From Rhodocollybia butyracea (Eukaryota; Basidiomycota; Agaricomycetes; Agaricales; Omphalotaceae), in contig JADNRY010000043.1 in NCBI GenBank assembly GCA_015501585.1, positions 124,001 to 188,000 on the forward strand: a stretch of DNA of 64,000 bases. The letters are read 5' to 3'. Every line of letters starts with the position of its first letter. Position 1 is the first letter of the stretch. The notes under the pieces were generated by a model. The model had not been told where the DNA came from and did no database searches. It saw only the letters and a list, made by a program, of their open reading frames with translations. The translations under genes were made by a program, and so were the position numbers. Positions 10,867-22,099 of this stretch are shown one piece after another.

Positions 10867-11505
10867 TGTTACGACCATGCCGCATCGGCATCCCTCGGAT
10901 CATCGCCGGATCACCTCTACTATCATCCCAGCATCATTCCAATTCCATCCCGTCTATTTCCGTCATCTTATCTCTTTTCGTTATCTTCCTATCTTATCTG
11001 TTATCTTTGTCCAATGACGTACCGCCACCGGACCTTTTGGATTACTTTCTAATTGGTTCTTATTATCATTCGATTATATTCCCTTTCCGATCTATTGAAT
11101 ATTATTGTCTTATGATGGTATTACTTACTTCGGTCTTCCTTATACGTTTCCGACTATTGTCTTCTACCGATCCGGAAGCCCCGGACTCTTGGTATATAAG
11201 TAGTACAACCTTGTACAGTAGTCCTCAGTTTAAATATCAACTTGGATAAACCAGACCTTCTGTCTGACTAAGTTCCGCCCTAGTCTATCCTTCTCCCATC
11301 TTACTCGTCGGCCGTTACATCGGGCCAATCTATCTTTGTCTCCTGAACTTCATCTCGGGACTATTCGGCGTGACGAGGGTCTAGCTAATAGCTATACCGC
11401 ACATCCCACTTCTTCTTCGATCTCCGATATCAGTCTGAGACCTACTTTGTCAATACATACCTTCGGATACCGATCGGTTCCCTTCGGTCTTGCACAATCT
11501 TAACA
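10867..11505 (+). repeat. E1 5' LTR
   Basis: A 639-bp long terminal repeat, TGTTA...TAACA. It contains TATATAAG at 11193-11200, the likely core promoter of the genomic RNA. It differs from the 3' LTR by about 23 substitutions, a 6-bp indel and a 1-bp indel; many differences are CG versus TG or CA. Confidence 0.93.
11193..11200 (+). promoter_or_regulatory. TATA box in the E1 LTR
   Basis: TATATAAG lies in the second half of the LTR; the same word occurs at 18885-18892 in the 3' LTR. Position and sequence fit an RNA polymerase II promoter for the sense transcript. Confidence 0.6.
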
Positions 11506-11570
11506 GTAAATTTAAACTTGTACTCTGTACTCGTTAACGCCGTATCTGACAAAACTGTTTTTTTAAACAA

Positions 11571-13335
11571 ATGCCTCCAAGAAAACCTCCAAGAATTTGG
11601 ACAGTCTCTGAGACTTGGATCCAGCCGACCGAGACTCCTAATCCCTTTGTGGCCAATGCTCAGTCGTTTGTGCCTTACAATGATTCTATTTCTGCAGCCA
11701 GAAACCCTCGCCAACGTGGCTCGGGTGGCTTCGGACCTGCAACAGCTGTTCCAAACACTTCTGTCTCTACTGAGGCAGTTCTAGGTAACATCAATGTCGA
11801 CCAATACGACATTAAGGAAATTCCCAGTGCTAGTGGCACTGCACTAGTCCTTACTCCTTGTCGCGGAAGGATTGCTTCGGCACCTTCCCCTTCCTTTGCC
11901 GAACAGCTCCAAGGAGCTCTCTTCTCGAACTGATCTCGTACCACTACGGGTGACAACTGGCCTCCGATTGTCGAACAACCAGAGGACACAGGAGAAGGAG
12001 AATTTGCAGATGAAGGTGAGAATCCGGATGATAATCCTCCCAACAATCCTCCCGATGACCCTCCTAACAACCCTGATGGTGATGATGGGGATGCTGCCCC
12101 TGATCCTCCTGGACCCCCTGGATCTCCGGACGACCCAGGTAATGGTGGTGGTCTTCCTCCGCCCCCTCCCCCAGGTAATGGTGGTGGTGGTGGTCCCCCC
12201 GGCGGTCCCCGCCGCGGTGGTAGATTTCTCAATGCTCGCGGCCAGCCTGATGCCGGTGCAGTATTGGAACTAATGGACAAATTTGGAGGATCTATCGATT
12301 CCATCGCAAATGCTTTGACCCTCCTCGGTGGCAAGTCAACCGAACCATCGGAAGGCAAAGCCAAAGTCAAGGAGCCCAATGTACGGCTCTGAACCTCGGA
12401 AACTCAAGGAGTTTCTCGTTTCCCTTTCCTTAGTCTTTATTGACCGCCCATCATACTTCACTGACCAGAAAAAGGTCATGTATGCTCTTTCCTTCCTTAG
12501 CGGATCCGCTTGGGAATGGTTCGTACCGGACATCCTGGATCCAAACCCAATAAACCCCCCGGCATGGATGAACTCCTTTTCGGCACTCGTGAAGGAACTT
12601 CAAGACCTTTTTGGTCTTTTCGACGCCCAGGGTGAAGCTGAGGATAAACTCGGTAATATTCAGATGAAGGAGAATAAACAGGTTCGGAAGTATAACACCC
12701 AATTCAATACCTTGGCGGCAATGACAGGATGGGACGACGTCGCCCTTAAGTGGGCTTATCAGCGTGGTTTGGCGACTAGGATCAAGGACAAGATGGTTCA
12801 TGGTCCAACACCGGCAATGCTTTCGGCATACCGCGCCAAAGTGCTTGAGATTGATAATCAGAACTGGCGGCGCAAAGAGGAATGTAAAAGAGAGGTCGCA
12901 AGGTCTTCCGGAGGTGGCTCCGGCGGTAAAACTTCCTCTCCAACAAAAAAGGGTTCTCCAAACTCTTCCTCTCAAAATAATCCTTCACAGAATTCCTGTT
13001 TTAACAAACCTAACAACTCTTCCCACGGCTCCGGACAGCAACCAAAAAAGCCTTGGAACACCAACAACAAATCGGGCCCTTCAGGTTCCGGTTTCAACAA
13101 ATCTGGATCTTTGGTCAGCTCTGCACCGAAGCCTTACGCCAACCTTCTCGGCGCCAACGGACAACTTAAGCCTTCCAAAGTGGAACACCGAAAGAAAGGA
13201 GGCCTGTGCATGATTTGTGGTGGAAAGCATAAAGCAGAGAATTGTGATAAGAAGAGGTCAGGGGATTCTCGTGCCCGGGCCACTTCGACCGAGGAATCTG
13301 CGACTAATCCGACCAATACCGGTTCGGAAAAATAG
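11571..13335 (+). pseudogene. gag: E1 gag, nucleocapsid precursor
   Basis: Starts at the first ATG after the LTR (MPPRKPPRI). An acidic, proline/glycine-rich N-terminal region is followed by the capsid-like core (SEPRKLKEFLVS, YALSFLSGSAWEWF) and a basic Ser/Asn-rich tail. It ends in a zinc knuckle CMICGGKHKAENC with C-x2-C-x3-H-x4-C spacing. Gag packages the genomic RNA and forms the particle. The frame is broken by an in-frame TGA at 11931-11933 (explained by CGA to TGA) and by a shift near 12380 into the frame that runs to 13335. The product would therefore not be made whole. Confidence 0.85.
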
Positions 13336-16300
13336 TCCGCAGCTCCCGGGCCCGGTACAAAACGGGAGCTGCGTTGATCAGGTTCGTGCCTCTGGGTAAG
13401 TCTATCTCAACGCGTCCGCTCTTTCCGATTATGAACGATCACTTACAATTTCTTTATCTACTGAATTCCCTCTTCCCGAAGATTCCAATGAATCTTCCGC
13501 TCTTTTAAAGTTTATTACTCTCGTAGACTCCGGTTCTACCGATTGTTTCCTTGATTCCTGTTATGTCAATTTAAACTCTATTCCAACCTCTTCGATTCCG
13601 CCGATCAATCTCCAGCTCTTTGATGGTTCTCTTTCTCCAAAACCAATTTCCGAAGTTGCGACTTTGGAAGTTCGGTTTCCGTCCGGCGAGCTGCTACCTC
13701 TGGCATTTTATGTCACTTCTTTGGACTCATCTTGTAAAGCTGTTTTAGGATACAGTTTCTTGTCCCGCTACAATCCGTTGATTGACTGGGTCACCAGAAC
13801 CATTACTTTCCGTAACACCGAGCACCCTGTTTCCGCTCAGACGTCTTTGCTTTTCGGATCCGCATTAGGACCGAAAGCACCGGTTTCCTCCACGAAACCA
13901 CCTACTATTCCGATTCGGCTGGCACCTTCGCCGCCGACTCAAACTCGCTCTCGCCAACCTCGTCCTCTATCAGACAGGTTTCCTTTCGAACCAATCTATT
14001 CCTACCCTTCGGTTGCGCAAATGGCTTCGCGTTTAGAGACTCCTGATGTTGATATCGCACTAGTCGGCGCCGCCGCCTTCCATAAGGCTTGTCAAGATTC
14101 AGGTAGGGAACCGACTCTTCTCCGGGTCATTGACCCCAAAGTATCGGCACACATCAGGAAAAGCCGTTTTTGCCTAGGTGACCCCAGAGTGGCCTAAAGC
14201 AAACTAGGTGACCTATGAATCCTATGGCATCCTAGGAATTTGGGCTCATCCCTTGCCAGTCAAGGCTCTTGAGGATTCCCTAGGGTATCCTAGGCAAACC
14301 CAGGGCAAGCCTAGGTTTGCCCAGGTGTTCCCCAGGTGTTCCCCAGGAGCACCTGGGCAAACCTGGGCAGACCTAGGCTTGTCTGGGGAATCCTCAAGAG
14401 CCTTGACTGGCAAGGGACGAGCCCAAATTGCTAGGATGCCATAGGATTCATAGGTCACCTAGTTTGCTTTAGGCCACTCTGGGGTCACCTAGGCAAAAAT
14501 GGCTTTTCCTGATGCACTATGCAGCATCTGGGCCTTTGGCCAGGAGTGCCTCTTGCGAGGCACTTCCGATCCCTGCAGACTACCTTGACTTCGCCGACGT
14601 TTTCGATGAAGTCGTGTCCGAGGTTCTTCCTGAACATCGTTCTTTTGATCTCAAAATTGATCTGGTGGAAGGTGCTGAGCCCCCGCTCGGTTGCCTTTAC
14701 CCTCTCTCTCCAACAGAGCAGCAGGCTCTTCACGATTTCTTGGATAAGCAACTCACTAACGGTGTCATTCAACCCTCTTCCTCTCCGCATGGTGCTCCGG
14801 TCCTCTTCGTACCGAAGAAGGACGGTAAACTTCGGCTTTGTGTGGACTTCCGAGGATTGAACAAGATCACCAAGAAGGATCGCTACCCGCTGCCTCTAAT
14901 CTCGGATCTTTTGGATGCTCCAAAAAAAGCTAAAATCTACACAAAACTCGACCTGGCCCACGCCTATCATCTCGTCCGAATTGCTGATGGCGACAAATGG
15001 AAAACTACTTTTCGGACACGATGGGGCTCCTACAAATGGTTAGTTATGCCCTTTGGTCTGACTAACACTCCCACGGCTTTTCAAAGGTTCATCAACAACA
15101 TATTCTCGGACATGCTCGATGTCTGCGTCATAGTTTACCTGGACGACATCCTCATCTATTCCAACAATCCAGAACAGCACTTGGAACATGTCCGCGAAGT
15201 CCTTCGGCGGCTCCGTGTAAACGGCCTTTTTCTCAATCCTGCGAAGTGCTTCTGGTCAGTCGATACAGTTGAATATCTCGGTTACATTCTCTCTCCGGCA
15301 GGATTGACCATGGCCAAAGATAAGGTTAAAGCTATTGTTGACTGGCCGGTTCCTCGTAAAGTCAAAGACATCCAATCTTTTCTTGGTTTCGCTAATTTCT
15401 ACCGACATTTTATTTATAATTATAGTGACATCGTCGTACCGATGACTCGTCTTACATGGAAGGGTGTGGCATGGCTCTGGTCTTCGGCATGTCAGGATTC
15501 CTTCAAAAAACTCAAGTATGCCTTCACACATGCGCCCATTCTCACACATTGGGAACCAAATTGTCCACTTATTGTGGAAACCGATGCTTCCGACTACGCC
15601 TTATCCGCTATCCTCTCAATCTGACTCTCAGATGGAGAAATCCATCCAATCGCTTTCCTCTCTCGGACCTTCCAAGCCGCCGAGCTCAACTACGATACTC
15701 ACAACAAGGAGCTCTTAGCCATTTTCGAGGCTTTTAAAGCCTGGCGACACTACCTCGAAGGCTCGGGAGACCCGATTGATGTTGTTACTGATCACAAGAA
15801 CCTCGAGTATTTCTCTACTACTAAAGTACTAACTCAGCGACAGGTTCGGTGGTCCGAATACCTTCACACTTTCAACATGATCATTCGGTTCCGACCCGGA
15901 AAGCTTGGTGAGAAACCGGACTCCATTACTAGACATTGGGACGTCTGCCCAAAAGAGGGGGATAACGGCTACGCGCAAGTTAATCCACACAACTTCAGAC
16001 CTATCTTTACTAATGAGCAATTGACCGCGTCGCTCCGAGCTACCTTCCTTGAAGGACCGACTCTCCAAGCTTCCGTAGTTATGGACATCAACTCACTTCA
16101 CCAGTCCATTCGGTCTTCCCTTTTGCTCGATCCTCAGTCAGTACAAGGTCTTGAGCTTGCAAAAGCTCCGACCGAGTCCCGCTGGAAACTAGGTTCTGAT
16201 GGTCTATTATGATTAGATGATCGGATATTTGTTCCCGACAATTCCGATCTGCGACTTCAGGTTTTACGATACTTTCATGATCATCCTCTCTCTGGTCATT

Positions 16301-16950
16301 TCGGTCAAAATCGGACCCTAGAGGCAATCCAATGCCAATACACTTGGCCTAAGATCCGGACCTTTGTTAGGGACTATGTCACTTCTTGCACTGTATGCGG
16401 TCGAAACAAGTCTCGCCGACATCGGCCGTACGGACTACTCAAACCTCTTCCGGTTCCGACTCGACCTTGGGATTCAATTTCTATGGATTTCATTGAACAA
16501 CTTCCGGACTCGGATGGCTATACCGCTATCTTGGTTATTGTGGATCGCGCTTCAAAGCAAGCCATTTTTATTCCTACTTACGACACTATCACCTCCGAGC
16601 AACTTGCCGAGTTGTTCGTCTTGCATGTTTTCTCCAAGCACGGAGTTCCCTCGCACATTACATCGGATTGAGGTTCCAAATTTGTGTCTGCATTTTTCCA
16701 AGCTCTTGGAGAAGCTCTCTCTATGATACTCCACTATACTTTGGGTTATCACCCGGAGGCCAATGGACAGACGGAACGAGTCAATCAGACTCTGGAGCGA
16801 TACATTTGGATCTACTGTTCCTATCAGCAGGACGATTGGGCTAAACTCTTGGCTATTGCCGAGTTCGCTTACAATAACGCTCCGAACACCTTGACCGGCA
16901 TCTCTCCCTTCTTTGCTAACAAGGGCTATCATCCCGCTTATATTTTTTGA
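13217..16950 (+). pseudogene. pol: E1 pol: protease, RT, RNase H, integrase
   Basis: One frame overlaps the end of gag (open from 13217) and continues, after removal of the MITE at 14153-14514, through the whole polyprotein. Protease has VDSGSTDCFLD near 13523. Reverse transcriptase shows LRLCVDFRGLN and the catalytic YLDD in VIVYLDDILIYS near 15130. RNase H has ETDASDYAL and TDHKNLEY. Integrase has the H-x-H...C-x2-C finger (HDHPLSGH, CTVCGRNK) and the D-D-E core (MDFIEQ, TSD, TERVNQ). In-frame stops are at 13397 (TAA), 15622, 16210, 16669 and 16948 (all TGA). Sequence after 16950 no longer resembles integrase, so the C-terminal part seems deleted or highly diverged. Confidence 0.9.
14153..14514. 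mobile_element. Long-hairpin MITE in E1 pol (family 3, copy 1)
   Basis: A 362-bp element with ends ATCAGGAAAAGCC and GGCTTTTCCTGATG and direct duplication CAC (14150-14152, 14515-14517). The two halves are near-perfect inverted copies for at least 130 bp, so the transcript would fold into one long hairpin. Removing the element plus one CAC restores the pol reading frame between protease and reverse transcriptase. A second copy lies inside the copia fragment at 45042-45413. Confidence 0.85.
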
Positions 16951-17285
16951 TTTTTACATCACTTTTCCAAGTGTCCAACAATGGACGTTGGAGGGGTTCG
17001 ATTGCCGTGATAGCAAATTGAGCAATCACCCTTTCCCTTTCCCTTATCATTTTCTTTTCAAAGTCATTCCGACTTTTCCGATTCCGGCTTCGGCCGCATT
17101 TAAACTCACTTTAATCCTTACATTTCACTCAAGTTTTTAAAAAAACAAAACTTTCGATATTATATACAATTACTTTTATGCCCTTATGGGCCAACAACTT
17201 TCCATATGATAAAACAAAAATCCAAAAACTACAAAGTCCAAAAAAATTATTACGAAGGCCGAGGCTTCGGCCAACGGCTCTCTAC
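16951..17285. other. Region between E1 integrase remnant and antisense gene
   Basis: Pyrimidine- and AT-rich sequence. The sense pol frame closes in a double stop near 17011 and nothing resembling the integrase C-terminus or a chromodomain is visible. It would form the 3' UTR of the antisense gene. Confidence 0.5.
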
Positions 17286-18318
17286 CTACTCTTCCTCTCC
17301 CTCTCCATCTTCATCACCTCCTTCCTCCGGATTCTTCTCTCCCTTTTCCTTCTCCTTCCCTTTTCCCTTCGACTTGGGTTTTGGCCTCGACGGAGTCCGA
17401 AGTGGCCTTCCCTCCTCCTGGAAACCCCGGCGCGTACCAACTAAGAAACGTCGGAGGGCCAACAGTTCCGCCGTCAGGCCTCCGACCTGCTCCTCCAACG
17501 TGCTCGAGAGCCGAGCGACCTCCGCTCGCAATCCTGCCACCTCCGCCGATAAGCCCTCGCTTTCTTCCTCCACCTTCCTCCGGCTTTCCCGGCCAACGAG
17601 CGAACACTTCACCTTTGAAGTTTCCCGCCTCGCCGAGTACAACCCAACCCCTTCGCCTCGCACCGAACGCACTTCTTCCCACTCTTCTTTGGCTTCTTCG
17701 GCTCCAGTTCGTTGTCGCCGTTGTCATCGTTGTCGTCGCCATTGTCGGGGGATGGAGGATCATCCTCGGGACCTGAGTCGGGGACCTACAATGGGTTAGA
17801 AAAGAAAAAAACTTTCAAGTCCCAAACGGACTTACCCTCGCGGCCGACTTCGGCGCCGCTCTCTTCCTCTTTAACCCACTTGGGCTACTCGGCCCCGCGA
17901 CATTTTCCTTCTGCGCTTCCTGCTGGCGCCGCAAGGCAGCCGTCATCCTTTTCTCTCTCTCCTTGGTCGCCTTTTCATCGGCCGACGCTGCCTTGGACTT
18001 GGCAATTTCGTATGCCCGGAGAGTCTCGGCCGCCCGCTTCTCCTTGGCTTTCCTCCCTTGCTCAGCCTTTTCGCTGTCTTCCCTCGCTGCCAGCTCGGCC
18101 GCTGCCCTTTCCACCTCCCTCTGCTGCTCTTTGACAAATAAACGGAGCCGCTCGGCTTCCGCTGCTGCGGCCTCCTCCTGTCGCTTTTTCTCCTTTTTCA
18201 CCGCCCGCTCGGCCGCCTTCCTCTCGAGTAAAGCCTTGGCTTCCGCTGCTGGTTCCTCGGCCTTCCTGAATTCCTCGTCGGAGTCGTCGGATACATGAGA
18301 GTTGGGGCGAGAAGTCAT
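17286..18318 (-). pseudogene. E1 antisense two-exon gene, coiled-coil plus Cys cluster
   Basis: Exon 1 is 18318-17836 (161 codons from ATG). The intron 17835-17786 (50 nt) has donor GTAAGT, a CTAAC branch site and acceptor TTGTAG, and sits exactly between codons. Exon 2 is 17785-17286. Exon 1 encodes a Lys/Glu/Ala-rich helix (RKAEEPAAEAKALLERKAAE and similar) likely to form a coiled coil or single alpha-helix, ending in a basic KRKRAAPKS stretch. Exon 2 gives an acidic linker, a basic PKKPKKSGKK segment, then KKCVRCEAKGLGC (C-x2-C-x6-C). Near 17625 the frame must shift by one to reach TSKVKCSLV and a second helical region ending in an acidic tail at 17286. The cluster resembles half of a fungal Zn2Cys6 finger whose other half may have been hit by the indel. 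A DNA- or RNA-binding role is inference; the protein family is unknown to me. Confidence 0.7.
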
Positions 18319-18371
18319 GGTAATAAGAAAATTGATGGGGTACTTAGGGAAATTTTGGATTTTGGCACAAC

Positions 18372-18379
18372 CTTATATA
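18372..18379 (-). promoter_or_regulatory. TATA box of the E1 antisense gene
   Basis: On the minus strand TATATAAG lies about 54-61 bp upstream of the ATG at 18318. This is the expected spacing for a TATA-driven gene with a short leader, and it lies between the coding exon and the 3' LTR. Confidence 0.6.
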
Positions 18380-18545
18380 CCCAGGCGCTTAGACTCTATA
18401 GAATCACAGGAACAATAAGCGGAGATCTCGGTGACGTCTTAGAATCTTCTAGACTTTCTCACATCACGGTGACCCTGACTCTCGGCCGACATACCATTGG
18501 TCCGACTTTGGCTCTGGACTTAGATGCTTTCAAAGGCTCAAGCCT

Positions 18546-18555
18546 AAGAGGGGGA
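18546..18555 (+). promoter_or_regulatory. E1 polypurine tract
   Basis: AAGAGGGGGA lies 3 bp before the 3' LTR start (TGTTACG at 18559), the normal position for the primer of plus-strand DNA synthesis. Confidence 0.75.
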
Positions 18556-18558
18556 TAC

Positions 18559-19191
18559 TGTTACGACCATGCCGCATTGGCATCCCTCGGATCATTGCCG
18601 GATCACCTCTACTATCATCCCAGCATCATTCCGATTCCATCCCATCTATTTCCGTCATCTTATCGCTTTTTGTTATCTTCCTATCTTATCTGTTATCTTT
18701 GTCCAATGACGTACCGCCACCGGACCTTTTGGATTACTTTCTAATTGGTTCTTATTATCATTCGATTATATTCCCTTTCCGATCTATTGAATATTATTGT
18801 CTTATGATGGTATTACTTACTTCGGTCTTCCTTATACGTTTCCGACTATTGTCTTCTACCGATCCGGAAGCCCCGGACTCTTGGTATATAAGTAGTACAA
18901 CCTTGTACAGTAGTCCTCAGTTTAAATATCAACTTGGATAAACCAGACCTTCTGTCCAACTAAGTTCCACCCTAGTCTATCCTTCTCCCGTCTTACTCGT
19001 CGGCCGTTACATTGGGCAAATCTATCTTTGTCTCCTGAACTTCATCTCGGGACTATTCGGCGTGACGAGGGTATAGCTATACCACACGTCCCACTTCTTC
19101 TTCAATCTCCGATATTGGTCCGAGACCTACTTCGTCAATACATACCTTTCGGATACCGATCAGTTCCCTTCGGTCTTGCATGATCTTAACA
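18559..19191 (+). repeat. E1 3' LTR
   Basis: A 633-bp repeat with the same termini as the 5' LTR, followed directly by the duplicated AATGG. In several positions where the 5' LTR has CG this copy has TG or CA, and the reverse also occurs. Confidence 0.93.
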
Positions 19192-20880
19192 AATGGGAGT
19201 AATAGGTGTAATCAGGGTAATAGGAGTAACGGGAGTAATCAGTGTAATGGGAGCATAATCAAGTAGTCAAAGTAATAGAAGTAGTCAGAGTACACAGCAA
19301 GGCCAATCTATGCACTTGAGGTTGGCCCAGCTTTGTTGATGCCTAGGGTAAAATATCTGGAGCCCAGTGCAAAAACCGTAATTAAGTGCTCAGGCGCCAC
19401 CAGCAGAATTCGTGCTCAGGCGCAAGGCAGCCGTGCTGAGGATCAATTGAACGCGGTGCAAAGGATCGCGCCGCCAGTGCCTCTGTCCCAGCTCTCCCAT
19501 TTCTTCCGATTTTTCCCTATTATTGGTTTTTTATCATACTATACATGCGACTAGTACCACATATTCCAAACAGTACATACCATGTTCAATACATACCCGT
19601 GCACCAACCGTTCATAATCTATTGAGCAACTATAAGCTGATATGTGCTCCTAAGGCCAAAAAAAAGGGTCCCGTCGTTGCCCAAAGAACGGAAGACTCTT
19701 AGAGCTAGAAAGGTGAAAAAAAAAGAATGACAAACCATGTCAATAACCACAAGAGAATGTTGAACCTTGAAGAATAAACATCTTGAGGTGTCAATTCTCC
19801 AGAGTAGCTTTACACAGAAATCTGGGCCACCGATATAACACAGGGCCTTGCGTTGAAGCTTATTCAGTCTTCTTGAAGGGCGTGGCCTTGATTTGAGACA
19901 CAAGGAAGGATCATTTGAGTTGCGTTGAAGAGCGTTGAAGGCACTTGTAGCTTGCTGAACAATGTTGCGCTAGTCTTGAAGTTCAATCAGTTCCATCCTT
20001 GCAGTCTTGAAGACTTGCTGAGCTTTGACATGGAGCTCATGGACGTTGAGAGAAAAGAGGGCCTTACATCACGCACAACTTCATGACTCGTAAATTTTAA
20101 AACCAATATCACGCGACTTGAATGTAGTCCTGAGGGCATCGGGCGGTTCAGATAGACTGCAGTACCAAAAGAAAAATATCCTACGCATTATCCAGCCGTT
20201 TGAGGCTAGGGTCCAATTTTTTGCGCCTCAGCACAAAATCATAATCAGACTCGGTACGTCCGGATCTTTTCAGCCTGAGCCGCAAGGGAGGGTTTGGCCG
20301 TGTAATTGGTGTATTTAGGGTAATCAGAGTAATTGGAGTAATCAGTTTAATGGGAGCTAAATTGGAGTAATCAGGGTAGTAGGAGTGATGGCAGTAATAG
20401 GTAGTAGTCAGAGTAACTGGTGTATTTAGGGTAATCAGAGTAATTGGTGTAATTGGTGTAATGGGGCCTTAATTGGAGTAATCAGGGTTATAGGAGTAAT
20501 GGGAGTAATAGGTGTAATCAGAGTAAGGTTACTCTGATTATGCTGCCATTACACTGATTACTCCGGTTCCTCCCAGTACTCCTATTACTCCCATTACACC
20601 TATTACTTCCATTAGAGGTGGGCACAAATGGGCATTTGAATACATTTGTCATTCACGGGATGAATATGGACCCTCAAAAGGTCATATTCACACTCAAATG
20701 ACCTCCCGGGGGATGAATGCACTCACTCAAATGTGCATTCAAATGCCCCAGGCTCCATATTTGTGTACATTTGTGGGAATAGCAATGAATATTCTACCAA
20801 GTGTAACAAATAGTAGCAGCGGGGGAAAAATAGCTGCTAAATTATAATAGGAATGTTAACAAAAGGAGCACAGTATATAA
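19192..20880 (+). repeat. Left arm of the 1.69-kb inverted duplication
   Basis: This arm is the reverse complement of 26389-28076. It comprises 9-bp array, a ~1-kb unique segment (about 19291-20310), more array, and an inner 268-bp piece starting TAGAGGTGGGCACAAATGGG that looks like a hAT terminus. Arm lengths are 1689 and 1688 bp. In the parts I compared I saw two substitutions (a Gly/Ser codon change near 20145, and GGCAG/GGTAG near 20552) and one T-run indel near 19530. Small frames in the unique segment have no recognisable product. Confidence 0.9.
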
Positions 20881-21260
20881 GAAGGTTGCGCATGACCTTT
20901 AATAGGGTCCCGCGGCAGCCTTTTGTTCATATTTAATAATTATAAGTACTGACTACACTAAAACTAGTAGTTATATGCACTGTACACTAATTATGCTCTT
21001 ATCTGTGACTGTAAACTTACCTGGGGAGGAATGGGAAAGTGAAATAAAGTTGTGAGACTTTATATATGGTCCCGTCTCTTAATTCACCCTGGTTTAAAAG
21101 TACTGAGTAAATTAAACACCGTAACTTGGCATTTGTTTAGGGCATGTACGGAGTCTAGCTTTTTCTTTGAAGTTAATATTATATTCTATCTTATAAAGTT
21201 TGGATTGGTGTAATAGAAGCTTCGTAACAGCTTTTGCGCCTGCTTAAGATTGAGTTAGAT
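20881..21260. other. Spacer start, no gene seen
   Basis: AT-rich sequence immediately inside the left arm. No reading frame or repeat structure that I can support. Confidence 0.4.
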
Positions 21261-21557
21261 CTTTTGCGTAAATCTAGTTGCTTCCTTAGAAGGGACAGCT
21301 TCTAGTAAGGAATCATTTGGCTCCAGAGTGAGAGTTCCTTAGCTAGCTCTTAACGAGTATTAGCAAGCCACTAAGATTGTGGTACAAGTTCCTAGTGATT
21401 AAGTTCACTCTCCTTTGCATAAATCTAGTTGCTTTCTTAGAGGGGATGGCTTCTAGTAGGAATTATTTGGCTCCAGAGGGTTCCTTAGCTAGCTCTTAAC
21501 GAGTATTAGTGAGCCACTAAGATTGTGGTATGAGTTCCTAGTGATTAAGTTCACTCA
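21261..21557. repeat. Tandem duplication of a ~150-bp unit
   Basis: 21261-21410 and 21411-21557 are direct copies sharing TAAATCTAGTTGCTT, GGCTCCAGAG, TTCCTTAGCTAGCTCTTAAC and GAGTATTAG blocks, with scattered changes and one small deletion. No function apparent. Confidence 0.8.
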
Positions 21558-21607
21558 CAGTTTCATAGCTTGACCCAGAGTTTGGTCAGGGATGTTACGG
21601 CGTTACA

Positions 21608-22099
21608 CTAGCTGGAGCCAGAGTTTGCCCAGGAGATTTGGTTTGGATGAAAACAGTTGAGAACATTCATGAGTAAAACACCAACGTGGTAGTAATGTCC
21701 AACTGGAGAGCTTAATATCTGCATTTTACAAAAGCAATCAAGAAATGGCCAAAGAGAAATCACGACTCCAAACCCATGTTCAACTTCAATACAAACTTTA
21801 CTCATTGCTTCATTATTCCTTCTCTTCCTCTGTCATATTATCCTTGGTGAAAGGGCTGGCAAGGTGCGGACCATAACCATATGCAGGGTCACCAAAGATG
21901 AGCATGTTACACTCATGGATCAGTGCATCTGGAGGTACTCCAGGATGGAAGGCAAATTTGGCAAGTTCATTGAGTATACAGCTGTTGTCAAGGAGAAAGT
22001 TATCATTTTGACAACCTTCATATGGACCTGCCAAGTGTCCAATTAGGCCATTTGGGAGTATGAGAGCTTGGTATTTGAGCCCATGCATTTTTTTATATC
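21608..22099 (-). pseudogene. PIF/Harbinger-type (DDE_Tnp_4) transposase fragment
   Basis: On the minus strand the product reads KKMHGLKYQALILPNG, then GPYEGCQND, IFGDPAYGYGPHL and, after a one-base frame break at about 21806-21812, SKVCIEVEHGFGVV...NCFHPNQ. This matches the HARBI1-like DDE transposase layout: first acidic residue in GPxxGxxxD, second in GDPAY, third in the VE-x-FG motif. The enzyme cuts and pastes Harbinger elements. The N-terminus is missing; the reading frame runs into a hAT MITE relic at about 22100. The copy is therefore truncated and frameshifted. Confidence 0.78.

Larger units (their letters stand above)
10867..19191 (+). mobile_element. Ty3/gypsy LTR retrotransposon E1 (decayed)
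   Basis: LTRs at 10867-11505 and 18559-19191 begin TGTTA and end TAACA, and the whole is flanked by a 5-bp duplication AATGG (10862-10866, 19192-19196). Order: LTR, gag, protease, reverse transcriptase, RNase H, integrase, an antisense gene, polypurine tract, LTR. This pol order (RT before integrase) defines Ty3/gypsy. All coding parts are damaged, mainly by stop codons that look like C-to-T changes. The end of integrase appears missing. A 362-bp MITE interrupts pol. I count about 23 substitutions between the LTRs, roughly 20 of them transitions. Confidence 0.95.

Noticed and set aside
12451..12975. Minus-strand frame opposite E1 gag
   Set aside because: A shadow of the gag coding strand, without splice or promoter signals, unlike the antisense gene at 17286-18318.
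19619..19903. 94-codon frame present identically in both palindrome arms
   Set aside because: Identity is expected from the recent duplication; no domain or codon evidence of a gene.
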